A DNA stretch of 64,000 bases from Nematostella vectensis. Its lineage: Eukaryota > Cnidaria > Anthozoa > Actiniaria > Edwardsiidae. The notes beneath the pieces were generated by a model, which was not told where the DNA came from, did no database searches, and worked only from the letters and a program-made list of their open reading frames with translations. Shown here in pieces: positions 22,701 through 32,539 of this stretch. The stretch covers positions 11,700,813 through 11,764,812 of the forward strand of contig NC_064041.1 of assembly GCF_932526225.1 (NCBI RefSeq), read 5' to 3'. How positions within the stretch are numbered: the stretch's first letter is position 1; each line of letters starts with the position of its first letter. The position numbers and the translations under genes are program-made.

Positions 22701-24595
22701 TAAATTGAGTAGTTTGCTTATCCAATACAGTTAGAGATACATAAATACTTGACTGAGCAATAAGGGGAGCGATAAACAAGATAACGGCCTTTTACAGCTC
22801 TTTTCGTCAAGGAGGAAAGTGGAGCATTGGTTGTTACCACTCAAGGTCAGCCCGTCGGTTTCTGTGATAAGCGCCTCAACTTCCTCCCTCGTTTTGTTAT
22901 ACTCGTTGTAATATTTTTTCGCGTCACCACCGCAACCATCCACAGCTCTGATTATTTCATTCACAAGGACTGCTCCTGATGACACGACGTTCAAGAACTT
23001 GCCGGTTATCTGCGCTCCTTTAAACAAGTTTGAAAAGAACCTGACACCTAAAGGCGGTTTGAAAAAAAACAATAGTTAAACGCAGCAAGTAAAACTTCTA
23101 CAACTGGTGTTTAATGAAAAATTGCTTTCTATCTTCTATTCAGTTTAAAGAATTTTTATTTTATTCATTTTATTGAATTGTAATAAAAAATTGATAAACA
23201 CAAAAATAAGATTATGTATCTTACCCCTCGAAAAAAAAGATCGGTTTGAGTTTTTTTGTGTCTCTGTTTTTTGTGGCTTAAGTGCACTATCCTCCTCCTC
23301 CGTACTATAATCTGAGAATAAAAGAAATATGGTCAATAATAGATCTTTACAATTTACAATGCTCTTTTGAACTTGACGGCTGTGGGTAAAATGAGGGATC
23401 TCCGAAGTGCGGTGTACGGATCTCGCGCTCTCAATAAAAGATATATTAGTCGCTATGAAAAGAACCACAAACCCTGACAAGGAGGCCATTTATTTGGATG
23501 AGAATTGAGAAGTGAGTGAAGGCTTTAAAGCCCTCTAGTTAGCACTGTCACTAATTTACTTCTGGGGGGGGGGGGGGGGGAGGGGGGCGATGGACTCAAC
23601 CGACAAGAGACAAAAGAATCTTTTAGAATCCGCACTATTAAACAGGTCATCTGCTCTAAATTATCAGTCACATCTCCGAACAAACTTCCAATAGACACAC
23701 TACTTCTACAATTTTGAAATATTTTTCGCGTTTCCCGTCTAAAATCAGTGAAGGTTGTTTCGTAATCGACCGGGAGAAACTGGTTATAATGCGGCTTTAA
23801 GACTAGGTAGAAGACACCCTACGGCTGTCACGTAAACACAATGACATCTATAAATCTTAAATTTGAGAAATCAATAGACTGCGTTGGTTCTTCGATAAAA
23901 AAAAGTCAGAACTCTCATCAACCCTCAAAGATCGATTGATCGCAACCCTAAGAGCTAGAAAGCGGAACTCTCTTTGACTCCCAGGATAGCGAGAGCGGCG
24001 GGGGTCGGTTATCCGGTTATCAATTTCACAGGCAGCGGTTACGTTGTGCGTGGTCAAATACAATGAAAATAATAGTAACAGTAAAAACAAATGCATGTTC
24101 TTATTATCCATCAACGTAACTTATAAGAGAATGAATGAGTATCATCATTATGGAACGATACGATATTCTATATGAACGTCTTCGACTGTCTTCTCACTTT
24201 TCTGTCATTCATTTTTAGTGTTTAATTGATATCTAATCAACAAAGCCTAGATTTTGAACGGCTGATCCATCTCGTCTATATCTCGTCTAGTTTTACGTTA
24301 TTCATGGACCAGCCGGAGTATGCAATTCACATATCGAAACTATGATAAAATGAATCTTATATCTGTATTGTAGTATGACAGACAAAACTGACTTGAGAAA
24401 AAGCCACTGCATAGGGAAATAAAGTGGTGGAAAAATGCTGGTGTACTATAATTTATTACCTTCATCGTCTTCAATGTCCTGATCGGCGACTTCTACTCTT
24501 TTTTCGCTTGGAAACGAGGCCAAATGGGTGGGCCTAACTTCCTGGAGCAGGACGATTAGACACAGGAAGACCGCGATACGCGCGACTCTCTCCAT
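13472..24595 (-). CDS. Unrecognised secreted helix-rich protein (complete, 12 exons)
   Basis: Exons in coding order: 24595-24460, 23311-23225, 23047-22838, 20270-20116, 19577-19389, 18924-18726, 17882-17731, 17627-17517, 17269-17117, 16607-16461, 15969-15811, 13714-13472. All intron phases agree, giving about 646 aa. The N-terminus is a signal peptide. The next region is acidic, then Lys/Ser-rich. The body is mostly charged amphipathic helix, interrupted by three apolar stretches (exons 3, 5 and 6). The C-terminal third is Lys/Glu/Asn-rich with regularly spaced single Cys residues and a basic tail. No catalytic motif or named domain is evident. A long helical bundle with apolar helices could suggest membrane or lipid interaction, but that is only a shape argument. 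The exon 10 donor (GTCAAG) is weak. The gene structure is convincing; the family is unknown to me. Confidence 0.75.
13771..15483. mobile_element. Foldback element of about 1.7 kb with minisatellite arms
   Basis: The two arms (about 13771-14456 and 14692-15483) are inverted copies of each other. Outer ends are ccgggtggataagggtggat and its inverse. Next come a conserved block with ttttgggagggagtcg, then tandem units of about 23-33 bp (ggaggagtaagaacaata), then inner ends around gtctagacttgcc. A unique spacer of about 235 bp lies between them. Its one ORF is not recognisable. It sits in the last intron of the helical protein gene. No clear target duplication is seen. Confidence 0.85.
18293..18704. 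mobile_element. MITE-like element with internal 25-30 bp subrepeats
   Basis: The left end cagttgaaccccattta and right end attggggttcaattg are inverted matches. The interior consists of degenerate repeats of the type ttattgggatttcgagttat. It lies just downstream of the exon 6 donor in an intron. TA precedes the left end. Confidence 0.65.
18726..23047 (-). CDS. Central exons with apolar helical segments (exons 3-6 of the helical protein)
   Basis: Exon 3 (23047-22838) carries a Gly/Val/Leu-rich stretch (FLNVVSSGAVLVNEIIRAV) and two Cys. Exon 4 (20270-20116) is an amphipathic helix. Exon 5 (19577-19389) has an apolar run (IGTPAFAMTIPIIETLVSF). Exon 6 (18924-18726) is basic, rich in Lys/Arg, ending in a Gly/Ala/Phe-rich apolar piece. 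None is long and uniform enough to be called a certain transmembrane helix. Confidence 0.7.
19670..19900. repeat. Direct repeat of about 40 bp flanking about 150 bp
   Basis: The sequence caaccaatcagag, followed by gcgcgatttacgattgtcg, occurs at about 19669 and again at about 19859 with few changes. It is intronic. It may be the remnant of an insertion between short direct repeats or a local duplication. Confidence 0.55.
20425..22680. repeat. G-rich 31-bp minisatellite, about 70 units
   Basis: The unit reads roughly ggtactcgccctatggggg followed by aggtggagggga. Variants include cttagggggagagagagg units that recur at longer intervals, so there is higher-order structure. A period of 31 is not a multiple of three, so all three plus frames stay open and produce long Gly-rich shadow ORFs. 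The array lies between exons 3 and 4 of the helical protein gene. On that gene's strand each unit is a pyrimidine tract followed by CATAG. Confidence 0.95.
23225..23489 (-). CDS. Possible alternative first exon with its own signal peptide, reading into exon 2
   Basis: An ATG at 23489-23487 in good context (AATAAATGG) opens MASLSGFVVLFIATNISFI, a second signal-peptide-like sequence. It stays open without any splice through the exon 2 acceptor and into exon 2 (23311-23225) in the correct frame: 177 bases separate the ATG from the first base of the codon shared at the acceptor. A transcript starting in intron 1 could therefore make a protein with a different leader and about 35 extra residues. 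It could also be chance. Confidence 0.45.
23587..23803. mobile_element. MITE family A, copy 2 (inverted, one end decayed)
   Basis: Read on the minus strand it matches copy 1 through gggaaacgcgaaaaatattt and agtgtgtctattggaag. The gccgcatt end is clear at 23803; the other end fades into a G-rich run. Confidence 0.7.
23857..24111 (-). CDS. Small ORF with signal peptide inside intron 1
   Basis: ATG at 24111-24109 opens about 84 codons: a polar start, then a run of Leu (LFLLLLLFSLYL) ending near Thr-Ala-Ala-Cys, then a basic, Arg-rich polar tail of about 55 residues. No donor in the right phase for the host gene's exon 2 is seen, so it is not an obvious alternative leader. It may be a separate small secreted peptide or a chance ORF. 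Confidence 0.3.
   Translation of the reverse strand: MDNKNMHLFLLLLLFSLYLTTHNVTAACEIDNRITDPRRSRYPGSQREFRFLALRVAINRSLRVDESSDFFLSKNQRSLLISQI
24460..24595 (-). CDS. Exon 1 of the helical secreted protein: signal peptide
   Basis: ATG at 24595-24593 starts MERVARIAVFLCLIVLLQEV, a basic start followed by a strong hydrophobic core, then a polar acidic segment. The donor is GAAG|GTAATA, phase 1, matching the acceptor of exon 2 at 23311 (CTCAG|AT). This is the default first exon. Confidence 0.8.
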
Positions 24596-26045
24596 CCTAC
24601 GGGTATTTTTATTAGAATAGTTTAGCTCGTTTATTTCCCTTATACAGTGCTTAGTCCTGAAACATTCATTACTCGATCGCTGTATTCATTTCGTTATATG
24701 GAGGTGGCCAAGGCCTCTCTCGGGTAATGGATTTAAAAAAATCGTTCAAATTGAAACCCGTTCAGTAAAGCCCCTTCAAAGCGTGCGATCGATCTTATCT
24801 TTGGCGAAATAATAGAAACAATATTCATAGGCGACCCTGATCTCAAGTATTTATAATGGTATTATTTTTCAATATTTCAAAGTCAAACACAATAAAGTTA
24901 ACAGTAAAACCATTCAGGGTGGGAAGCAGTAAGAAATAAGGAAAGCAAATCAATGGCCATGATTTTTTTTATTGGTGGATATTGTTTGTAAGTTTTTCCA
25001 TATTTAAGTAATTTTCTATCCAACCAGCGGATTATCAATGACGTCTATTTAAAGTATAAAAGCAAACAAAAAACAAAACAAAACAAATGACAGGGTTAAA
25101 TCTTTTTTCAAAGTTTTTTTTGTTAAAGTTGAGGACGGACGTTATAAGATGAACTCCTAAGAATTTTCAATTTTCGTTTATTGCTTGCGGTTTTAGGACT
25201 TCCCTAATTCCTGTTTTAGAAATATCATTAAATATTGAGATTGACAATAACACATTTTTCTTTTATTTGCTAAAAACAACAAGAAATCTGGGGGCGTGAA
25301 CGTGTCTTGATAATACAATATTAATCTGGAAAAATAGCTGTTAGCATCTCCTTTTAACAAGAAAAAGGTTAGAATTTTTGTTTAAAACAAATTCAGACAA
25401 GCAAATATTACAAAATAGTCCAAAACATCAAACGTATCAAAAATATATTTTTGCTGATACCACACCTTTAGATATTCGTACCTTGATTTCATGGACGTTT
25501 GCCGTTCCAAATGATCTGTGAGCGTTTTCCTTTTTTACAGTTATTAAGTATCTAAATTTCTTATTAAACGTGGCATCATTTACCTAAATAATTCAAAATA
25601 GGGTGTGTGAATTTTGTGAAACCGTTAGCCGTGAAACCGCAACACTAAAAAATAAAGAGCTCCTCGAATCGAAATAATTACCTGGTGTTTTGAATTAAAA
25701 ATGCATAAGCTCTTTCTGTTCGAGGTTGTCGAACTCTTTGATTTTACAAGCAATGGACCTGTCATTCCTAAAGGGGGAACGAAGGGACGCAATCCTAAAA
25801 AGGACACCAATTTGTAAAATATTTGAGGAAGATAGCGCTTTTCCTCTGGATCGGGCTCTTAACCCTGTTTAACTTCCACGATCCACCAATGCATTCACTA
25901 CCCTTCCCGTTATACTTCGCTTTCTGTCCTTTGATAAAATTATACATCATGATTTAAATACTTTCGTTGTTTATTTGATGCCATAGGGCCATTAACAGCT
26001 ATGGTTTGTTTGGTATGGCTAAGCTTTTAATTCTTTCTTTTACAG

Positions 26046-26296
26046 TTAAATATCACGTAATTCTCTAATTCTTTGTTCTTTATGCTCGTCCTGACGGTTA
26101 TCTTTACGCTTAGATGGGCACTTATTATAGGCGTTAGTGACAGCGCTCTTTGGATACTTTGCGAATATCGGCAGCGATGCCACCTCTGTCAGCGGCATGT
26201 TCTTTAAAGTGCTGATTGTCGCTTTGTTAGTCGGCCTCATTTCAGCCGGCGGAAAAGCGCCTATGATCTCCTGGATCGCATCTTCTGGATTGCATA
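26046..26296 (-). pseudogene. Decayed copy of the helical protein's last exon, copy 1
   Basis: On the minus strand an open frame reads DAIQEIIGAF, then STLKN, FAKYPKSAV and NKCPSKRK, ending in a basic tail. This aligns position by position with the genuine last exon (EAIQKVID, TLKN, FSNYPASAV, DNCPPKAK). It has diverged too far to be a recent copy. No upstream exons of a second gene were found in place. Confidence 0.7.
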
Positions 26297-26594
26297 TGAC
26301 TATGCTATTTAAAAGAAGACACGACGGACCCGCTTTAGCTTATTGATATACGCTTATTAAGCCAGAGGAACGGTTTCCAATAGGAAAATTGCACTAAGGA
26401 AGCACGTGACATTTTTGGCAAACATGCGTGGTCCTGCTTTTGGCGGCAAAACAACAAAAAGAAACTTATCAGCGCTTACTAATCAGCCAGAAAGTTTCTA
26501 TTTAAGAAAAGGCTTATTTTGATTGAAATAATTTATTCTTTCGCCGCTCTCTGACATGATGGCCGCAGCCAATTCTGTGTTTATTTTAGTTTTA

Positions 26595-27520
26595 TAATCA
26601 CAAAGTCAAGTTTGACACTCAAAAAGTCAAGTTTGACACTCACAAAGTCAAGTTTGACACTCAAAAAGTCAAGTTTGTCACTTAAAAAGTCATCAAGTTT
26701 GACACTCACAAAGTCAAGTTTGACACTTAAAAAGTCAAGTTTGACACTCACAAAGTCAAGTTTGAAACTCAAAAAGTCAGGTTTGACACTCAAAAAGTAA
26801 AGTTTGACACTCAAAAAGTCAAGTTTGACACTCTCAAAGTCAAGTTTGACATTTAAAAAGTCAAGTTTGACACTCACAAAGTCAAGTTTGAAACTCAAAA
26901 AGTCAAGTTTGACACTCACAAAGTCAAGTTTGACACTTAAAAAGTCAAGTTTGACACTCACAAAGTCAAGTTTGACACTTAAAAAGTCAAGTTTGACACT
27001 CAAAAAGTCAAGTTTGACACTTAAAAAGTCAAGTTTGACACTCAAAAAGTCAAGTTTGACATTGAAAAAGTCAAGTTTGACACTCAAAAAGTCAAATTTG
27101 ACACTCTCAAAGTCAAGTTTGACATTTAAAAAGTCAAAAAGTCAAACTTGACTTGAGTGTCAAGTTTGACACTCAAAAAGTCAAGTTTGACACTGAAAAA
27201 GTCAAGTTTGACACTTAAAAAGTCAAGTTTGACACTAAAAAAGTCAAGTTTGACACTAAAAAAGTCAAGTTTGACACTGAAAAAGTCAAGTTTGACACTG
27301 AAAAAGTCAAGTTTGACACTGAAAAAGCCAAGTTTGACACTGAAAAAGTCAAGTTTGACACTCAAAAAGTCAAGTTTGACACTCAAAAAGTCAAGTTTGA
27401 CACTCAAAAAGTCAAGTTTGACACTCAAAAAGTCAAGTTTGACACTCAAAAAGCCAAGTTTGACACTCAAAAAGCCAAGTTTGACACTTAAAAAGTCAAG
27501 TTTGATACTCAAAAGAGGTC
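26595..27520. repeat. 21-bp minisatellite, about 44 units
   Basis: The unit is approximately aagtcaagtttgacactcaa with variation at the ctca/ctta/ctga positions. Because 21 is a multiple of three, both strands keep one frame open, giving false Ser-Leu-Thr-Leu-Lys-Lys and Val-Lys-Leu-Asp-Phe-type ORFs. A short inverted stretch (caaacttgacttgagtgtcaag) near 27140-27165 splits the array into two blocks. Confidence 0.95.
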
Positions 27521-28054
27521 AACTTTTTATATAGTGCAAGTCGCTTATCCCATGTCTAGTCAACTTGCTATTTTTTCTGAAGCGTTAAGACCTGCCTCCT
27601 ACATTAAGGGGTTGCAAATTCTTCGTCGGGTAAGAACGTTAAGCCAGAGTTCTCGCCTCTCCAAACACATTGCATTCTCCTGCTACCGGCTTACACACTT
27701 ACTCATACTCGTGTTTTTAAACTGTGTGGAGCAGTCTGTATCTCTACAGGTTGTCCGTCGCATGTGAGTTGCAAGTGTGTCAGCGGCGTAGCCAGGATTT
27801 TTAGCAGGAGGGGGCCGAAAAGGCCCTTTCAAGGCATTTTCTCCTGTATTTTAGTTAAGGTTATGGTTTACCTTCGCGACTGTGTCGCGCTAGAAATTAA
27901 ATGAGCGCGTCAGATTTTTTGTAATAATGAAAACCTGCACATACTAAGATTCGTAATATAATTGAGCATCTACCCATTGCTTTTTTTCAATAAGAAGTTT
28001 TTTGTTTTTTAATTAGGGGCCGAAATACGCAAAATCATACTGTTGTCTTTGGCG

Positions 28055-28357
28055 AAAATGTTGGTACCCTTGCTTCGCGCCTAGGTTAACGCAATAAGTC
28101 TTATTTCCATCAACACATGTCAATCTCCAAAAGGGGTTCTCCTTTTTCCATATCGTATTCCATTGAAGAGTTATTTTATTTCAAAGTTGCCGCATGAAAA
28201 TGTCGGCTATTTCCGGCTTTTTGGCACGAATAACTTTTGATTAAAAAACAACATAAAAGAGATGAGAACCCCTTTTGAAGCGAGGCCATTGATCTACTAA
28301 TCCTGTGTGCCATATTATACGAAAATCGGACAAATTCTAGGGTACCAACATTTTAAA
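28055..28357. mobile_element. MITE of about 300 bp with aatgttggtaccct ends
   Basis: The left terminus aaaatgttggtaccct and right terminus agggtaccaacatttt are inverted repeats. The interior also pairs imperfectly (aaaaggggttctc and gagaaccccttttg). It is noncoding. Confidence 0.7.
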
Positions 28358-28409
28358 TGTTTGTTCCTTTTTTGCGCAATTTAGTTTCGCTGTAATGCCA
28401 AACTAATCA

Positions 28410-29745
28410 AATTTTCTATCCAACCAGCGGTTTATCAGTGATGTTTTTTAAAGTAAAAAAACAAACAAAACAAAACAAATGACAGGGCTAAATCTTTTTT
28501 TATTTAAAGCAAACGTTTTTTTGTTAAAGTTATAGTGAGGACGGACGTTATAAGATGAACTCCTAAGAATTTTCAAATTTCGTTTATCGCTTGGGGTTTT
28601 AGGACTTCTTGCTTTAAGAATATCATTAAATATTGAGATTGACAATAACACATTTTTCTTTTATTTGCTAAAAACAACAAGAAATTTGGGGGCGTGAACG
28701 TGTCTTGATAATACAATATAACAAAAAAATAAAGAGCTCCTTGAATCGAAATAATTACCTGGTGTTTTGATTAATAATGCATAACTTTCTGTTCGAGGTT
28801 GTCGAACTCTTTGATTTCACAAGCAATGCACCTGTCATTCCTAAAAGGGGGAACGGAGGTACGCAATCCTAAAAAGAACACCAATTTGTAAAATATTTGA
28901 GGAAGATAGCGCTTTTCCTATGGATCGGGCTCTTAACCGTGTTTAACCTCCACGATCCACCAATGCATTCACTACCCTTCCCGTTATACTTCGCTTTCTG
29001 TCCTTTGATAAAATTAGACATCATGATTTAAATACTTTCGTTGTTTATTTGATGCCATAGGGCCATTAACAGCTATGGTTTGTTTGGTATGGCTGAGCTT
29101 TTAATACTTTCTTTTACAGTTAAATATCACGTAAGTCTCTAATTCTTTGTTCTTTATGCTCGTCTGACGGTTATCTTTACGCTTAGATGGGCACTTATTA
29201 TAGGCGTTAGTGACAGCGCTCTTTGGATACTTGGCGAATATCGGCAGCGATGCCACCTCTGTCACCGGCACGTTCTTAAAAGTGCAGATGGTTGCTTTGT
29301 TATGGCTTATTTCAGCTGGCAGAAAAGCGTCTATGATCTCCTGCATCGCTTGACACTCGTTTGAACTTCGATCACTTGACATTAGTTTGACACTCAAAAA
29401 GTCAAGTTTGACACTCAAAAGAGGTCAACTTTTTATATAGTGCAAGTCGCTTATCCCATGTCAAGTCAGCTTGCAATTTTTTTTTTAAAGGGTTGCAAAT
29501 TCTTTGTCGGGTAAGAACGTTAAGCCAGAGTTCTCGCCTCTCGAAACACATTGCATTATCCTGCTACCGGCTTACACACTTACTCATACTCGTGTTTGTA
29601 AACTGTGTGCAGCAGCCTGTATCTCTACTTACAGGTTGTCAGTCGCATGTGAGTTGCAAGTGTGTCAGCGGCGTAGCCAGGATTTTTAGCAGGAGAGGGT
29701 CCGAAAAGGCCCTTTCAAGGCATTTTCTCCTGTATTTTAGTTAAT
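28410..29745. repeat. Segmental duplication, copy 2 (array nearly absent)
   Basis: It is collinear with 25010-27850 but shorter. At the position of the long minisatellite only about two units remain (29388-29420), followed by the same flank gaggtcaactttttatatagtg. Confidence 0.85.
29106..29350 (-). pseudogene. Decayed copy of the helical protein's last exon, copy 2
   Basis: It shows the same module as 26046-26296 within the segmental duplication: QAMQEIIDAF, CTFKN, FAKYPKSAV, NKCPSKRK. The reading frame is still open through the module in both copies. That could mean recent duplication or retained coding use with unidentified upstream exons. Confidence 0.65.
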
Positions 29746-29826
29746 GTCTTATATATTTACTGTATTTTTGGCTGCTAGGAGGGGGGGCCCGGGCCCCCTT
29801 GGCCACCTCCCTGGATACGCCCATGT
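29664..29826. mobile_element. Short MITE-like element with gcgtagccagg / cctggatacgcc ends
   Basis: Inverted termini enclose a G/C-run core (gggggggcccgggccccc). The left portion also occurs at 27780 in duplication copy 1, where the right end is missing. Confidence 0.5.
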
Positions 29827-30020
29827 GTGAAATGCACATTTCTGTTTACATATAGATGGGGTTGAGGCCCTTACGCAACATGCCGTGACGTCATAGAAGG
29901 ACACAGGAGTCGTTCCAGCATGGTATGCGACACTTGTTACTTACCACAGCAATCTTGCCTGCAGCAATATTTTCTGGTCTAGCCTAAACCTTCCTTGTGG
30001 CAGACATTGGATACCTTATG

Positions 30021-30173
30021 AAGAAACCGTTGTCGTTTTAGGGGTCTGGTACCGAGGAAATTTAGTTTCTTTTCAAAAGCTTTCTCAATTGGATAAAGAT
30101 GGTCACAGTCACAGTTTTTCTTTTCTGAATATAATTCACAAAGTTTGCGAAGCACCTGCGGTACGGCAGCCCT
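30021..30173 (-). CDS. Unassigned putative exon
   Basis: On the minus strand, after TCTTGTCATTTTAG, an open stretch of about 50 codons has protein-like composition (AVPQVLRKLCELYSEKKN, then Lys/Glu/Phe-rich) and ends at a possible donor CATAAG|GTATCC. A degenerate inverted copy of it lies at about 31270-31450. I cannot join it to a gene. It may belong to a broken relative of a neighbouring gene or to a mobile element. Confidence 0.3.
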
Positions 30174-30329
30174 AAAATGACAAGAATCGTGCAGGTTTCC
30201 CAAATAAGGAATATATTACTTTCCTTATAGGTAATTATCCTTTTTCAAGATACAAGTTTCATTAAAATTGTTTGCCTTGGCCTTTCCAGTCTACAGTTGC
30301 CTAGCCTGATCCTAAACAGATAAGAAAAA

Positions 30330-30541
30330 ATGTCCTTTATTAACACTAGTGAACGCGTTTCTGGGCAAACTCTCGATGAGTTAATGAAAAAACAACCGCT
30401 GGCTTTAAACTTCGGCTTAAAAACCATGCGTTTAATTCTTTACCGATGTTATGCCTTGAACAATTGCGACCATACGCACGTGCATTACGATGTCACTACC
30501 ATGGTGACTGAACGAGTCCCCAAGGGACCCACGGCGCTCAG
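30330..30541 (+). CDS. Unassigned putative first exon
   Basis: ATG at 30331 after a purine-rich leader opens about 70 codons, starting MSFINTSERVSGQTLDELMK and ending PKGPTAL followed by a good donor CTCAG|GTAGGC at 30542. The composition is protein-like and polar. No matching downstream exon was identified before the mitoguardin gene starts at 32386. Confidence 0.3.
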
Positions 30542-31082
30542 GTAGGCCTCAATATTTTTCACCCTACGTCACAGCGTGCTGTGTGTGGCGTAACTTTATA
30601 AGACTTAGGTCTTAAGGGCTAGAAACCTGGTTATTGTCTCCCTATGCGCGGGTACCTCGGTACCTGTGTGTTACACAGTTCGCTAGATAGCGGTGATGAG
30701 GCCGAAATCTCCAACCTAACCGTAAAGCTTTAGCTGCCATACGGTGATTCAGCGTACGTCTGGATGTATGGTATATTTTTGCGTTTGCATCAATACCAGA
30801 TTTGATCCAAGTAAAAACCTTTTTTTCTGTTCTTTTTCTATTCCCTCTTTTCAGAGTATCTTATTTGGGAGTTTGCAGTTGTTGTTATTTTTTTACAAAT
30901 TATTTGCTTAATTTGCTTCCAAGCTATAGGCTGTCGTTCGCGTCGCGACTGTCGCCACCGTCGTCGAAAACGTGTCCGACGACAGCGCCGATCATACGGA
31001 AACGCTCTGTTGAGCGAAAGAAACGGCACTTTCGCGGAGATAGAAAAAATATATATATCGGCGACAGTTGCGACAGCGGCGA

Positions 31083-31113
<31 letters not shown>

Positions 31114-32385
31114 TTTAATGGAAACCAATATTTTTACTTGTCGCGACGGTAGCAACTAACTTTTCTTAGAGTTCGCGTACGTTACTATCATATACCAGAA
31201 TCCCACTTCATATAGAGAACATTAAGCCCAAAATTGTCCGGTTTTTGCCAAACGCGGTCACTTTCATATAAGAAAACTAACATATTCCTTATTTGGAAAA
31301 TGCATGGTTCTTGTAATTTTTGAGGTGAGCGTACCCCCAGGGGCTTCGTAAACTTTATGACTTGTAACCAGAAGAGAAAAACAGTTACTGTGACCATCTT
31401 TAGTCCTCGGTACCAGACCCTCGAAACGACAACGTTTTCTTTATATGTCTCACAACAAAATGACGTCAGGCGGGGCCGGAGACGTATACACCGTTTTGTT
31501 CATTGAAGGGGTACAGAAATACAACTGCCTTTACAACAAATACAGTAAGGATTAAAAGAGCAAATATACGAAGATAAATTGCTGGACAAAAACAGGCGGC
31601 AAATTAAACACGAGTGCATTGAAAGCTGAGAAAAAGTTAAAAAAACATCCAGTCGCGTGACCTAACAGGAGATACTGATGGAGAACACCATTATAAGCAA
31701 AAGGACTTAATAGAGGGATGAGCAAAGGGACGCATGGGATCTCAGTTTCGCTCGTGCAAAACTTTGTCACATGTGAAACAAACAAGGCAGCTTGTCGATT
31801 ACCATGTAGACGCTGGCGTGGACTTCGTTTGAAGCGCGTTTAGGTACTCAACTTTTAATTCTAATTTCTCATAAACGCAAGTTCGACATGCAACTGCATT
31901 AAGAAAGTATTTTCGGTAAGGCCTATTTTAGCCATAGCGTCGGGTAATAGTTTAGAAGATCCGCGGCTTGCGTTCCATTTGTTGAAAAAGGAATGAATTC
32001 TTCAGTTTTCAAATTATCTTTAAAAAAGTACTCTCGAATTGAATATCTGGAATTTATTCTTGTGCAACAATGGTTCTCTTGCCCTTCCACGCAAATTTCC
32101 TGAGTTGGACTTAGCAGGAGGCGTTCGCGCCGAAAATAAGCTGTTTAGCTGTTTAGCCAATGACCACCAAGAAGCGAATCTAAACTTCTCGCCTCAGGCC
32201 CGCGCGGATGTACCATCGCGTGGTCGCGAATTCTCCTCCAGTCAAACCAAAACATGGTGCAACCGCCTCGCAGAAAATGCACGATATATCTCGACTTTAA
32301 AGTTTGCAGTTTAGTAATGCAACAAACACCATGAAAGCTTAATATTTTTTTCAAATTAGGCGTATTTTTATGAGGATTGAGGGTG

Positions 32386-32539
32386 ATGTTTGGGGGCAGG
32401 CGGACTATAATTTTTGTGCTTTTGTCGCTCGGAGCAAGCACATTGCTTTGGGTGAGCGCGGCTTATTTCCGAAGAAAACGAAGACAGCGACTTTCACTAA
32501 ATTCCTCCAAAGATGATGGACAAGGAAACAAAATTTCCG
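32386..32539 (+). CDS. MIGA: MIGA exon 1: N-terminal membrane anchor
   Basis: The start chosen is ATG 32386, giving MFGGRRTIIFVLLSLGAS: a short basic start, one apolar segment of about 20 residues, then a dense Arg/Lys patch (FRRKRRQR). That matches a signal-anchored outer-membrane protein with the basic side facing the cytosol. An upstream ATG at 32370 is out of frame and could act as a short overlapping uORF. The donor is CCG|GTAAGG. Confidence 0.8.

Larger units (their letters stand above)
25010..27850. repeat. Segmental duplication, copy 1 (contains the expanded 21-bp array)
   Basis: It begins ttttctatccaaccagcgg and matches copy 2 at 28410-29745 through several blocks: gacggacgttataagatgaactc, the last-exon-like module, the array with its flank gaggtcaactttttatatagtg, and a block ending near tctcctgtattttagttaa. 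Copy 1 carries the long minisatellite and some sequence absent from copy 2. Confidence 0.85.
24596..32385. other. Repeat-rich interval without a complete gene
   Basis: This lies between the 5' ends of the helical protein gene (minus) and mitoguardin (plus), so both promoters are probably here. It holds a segmental duplication (about 25010-27850 and 28410-29745), a 21-bp minisatellite, two decayed last-exon copies, a MITE and a few unassigned putative exons near 30 kb. Confidence 0.6.

Noticed and set aside
20416-22734. Gly/Arg/Tyr-rich repeat ORFs of up to 250 codons on the plus strand
   Set aside because: They come from the 31-bp minisatellite, in which three frames read the same units in turn. 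They are antisense to an intron of a well-supported gene.
26581-27534. Repeat ORFs of the Leu-Asp-Phe-Ser-Val-Lys and Leu-Thr-Leu-Lys-Lys-Ser type
   Set aside because: These are shadow frames of the 21-bp array on both strands; the paired copy of the region lacks the array altogether.
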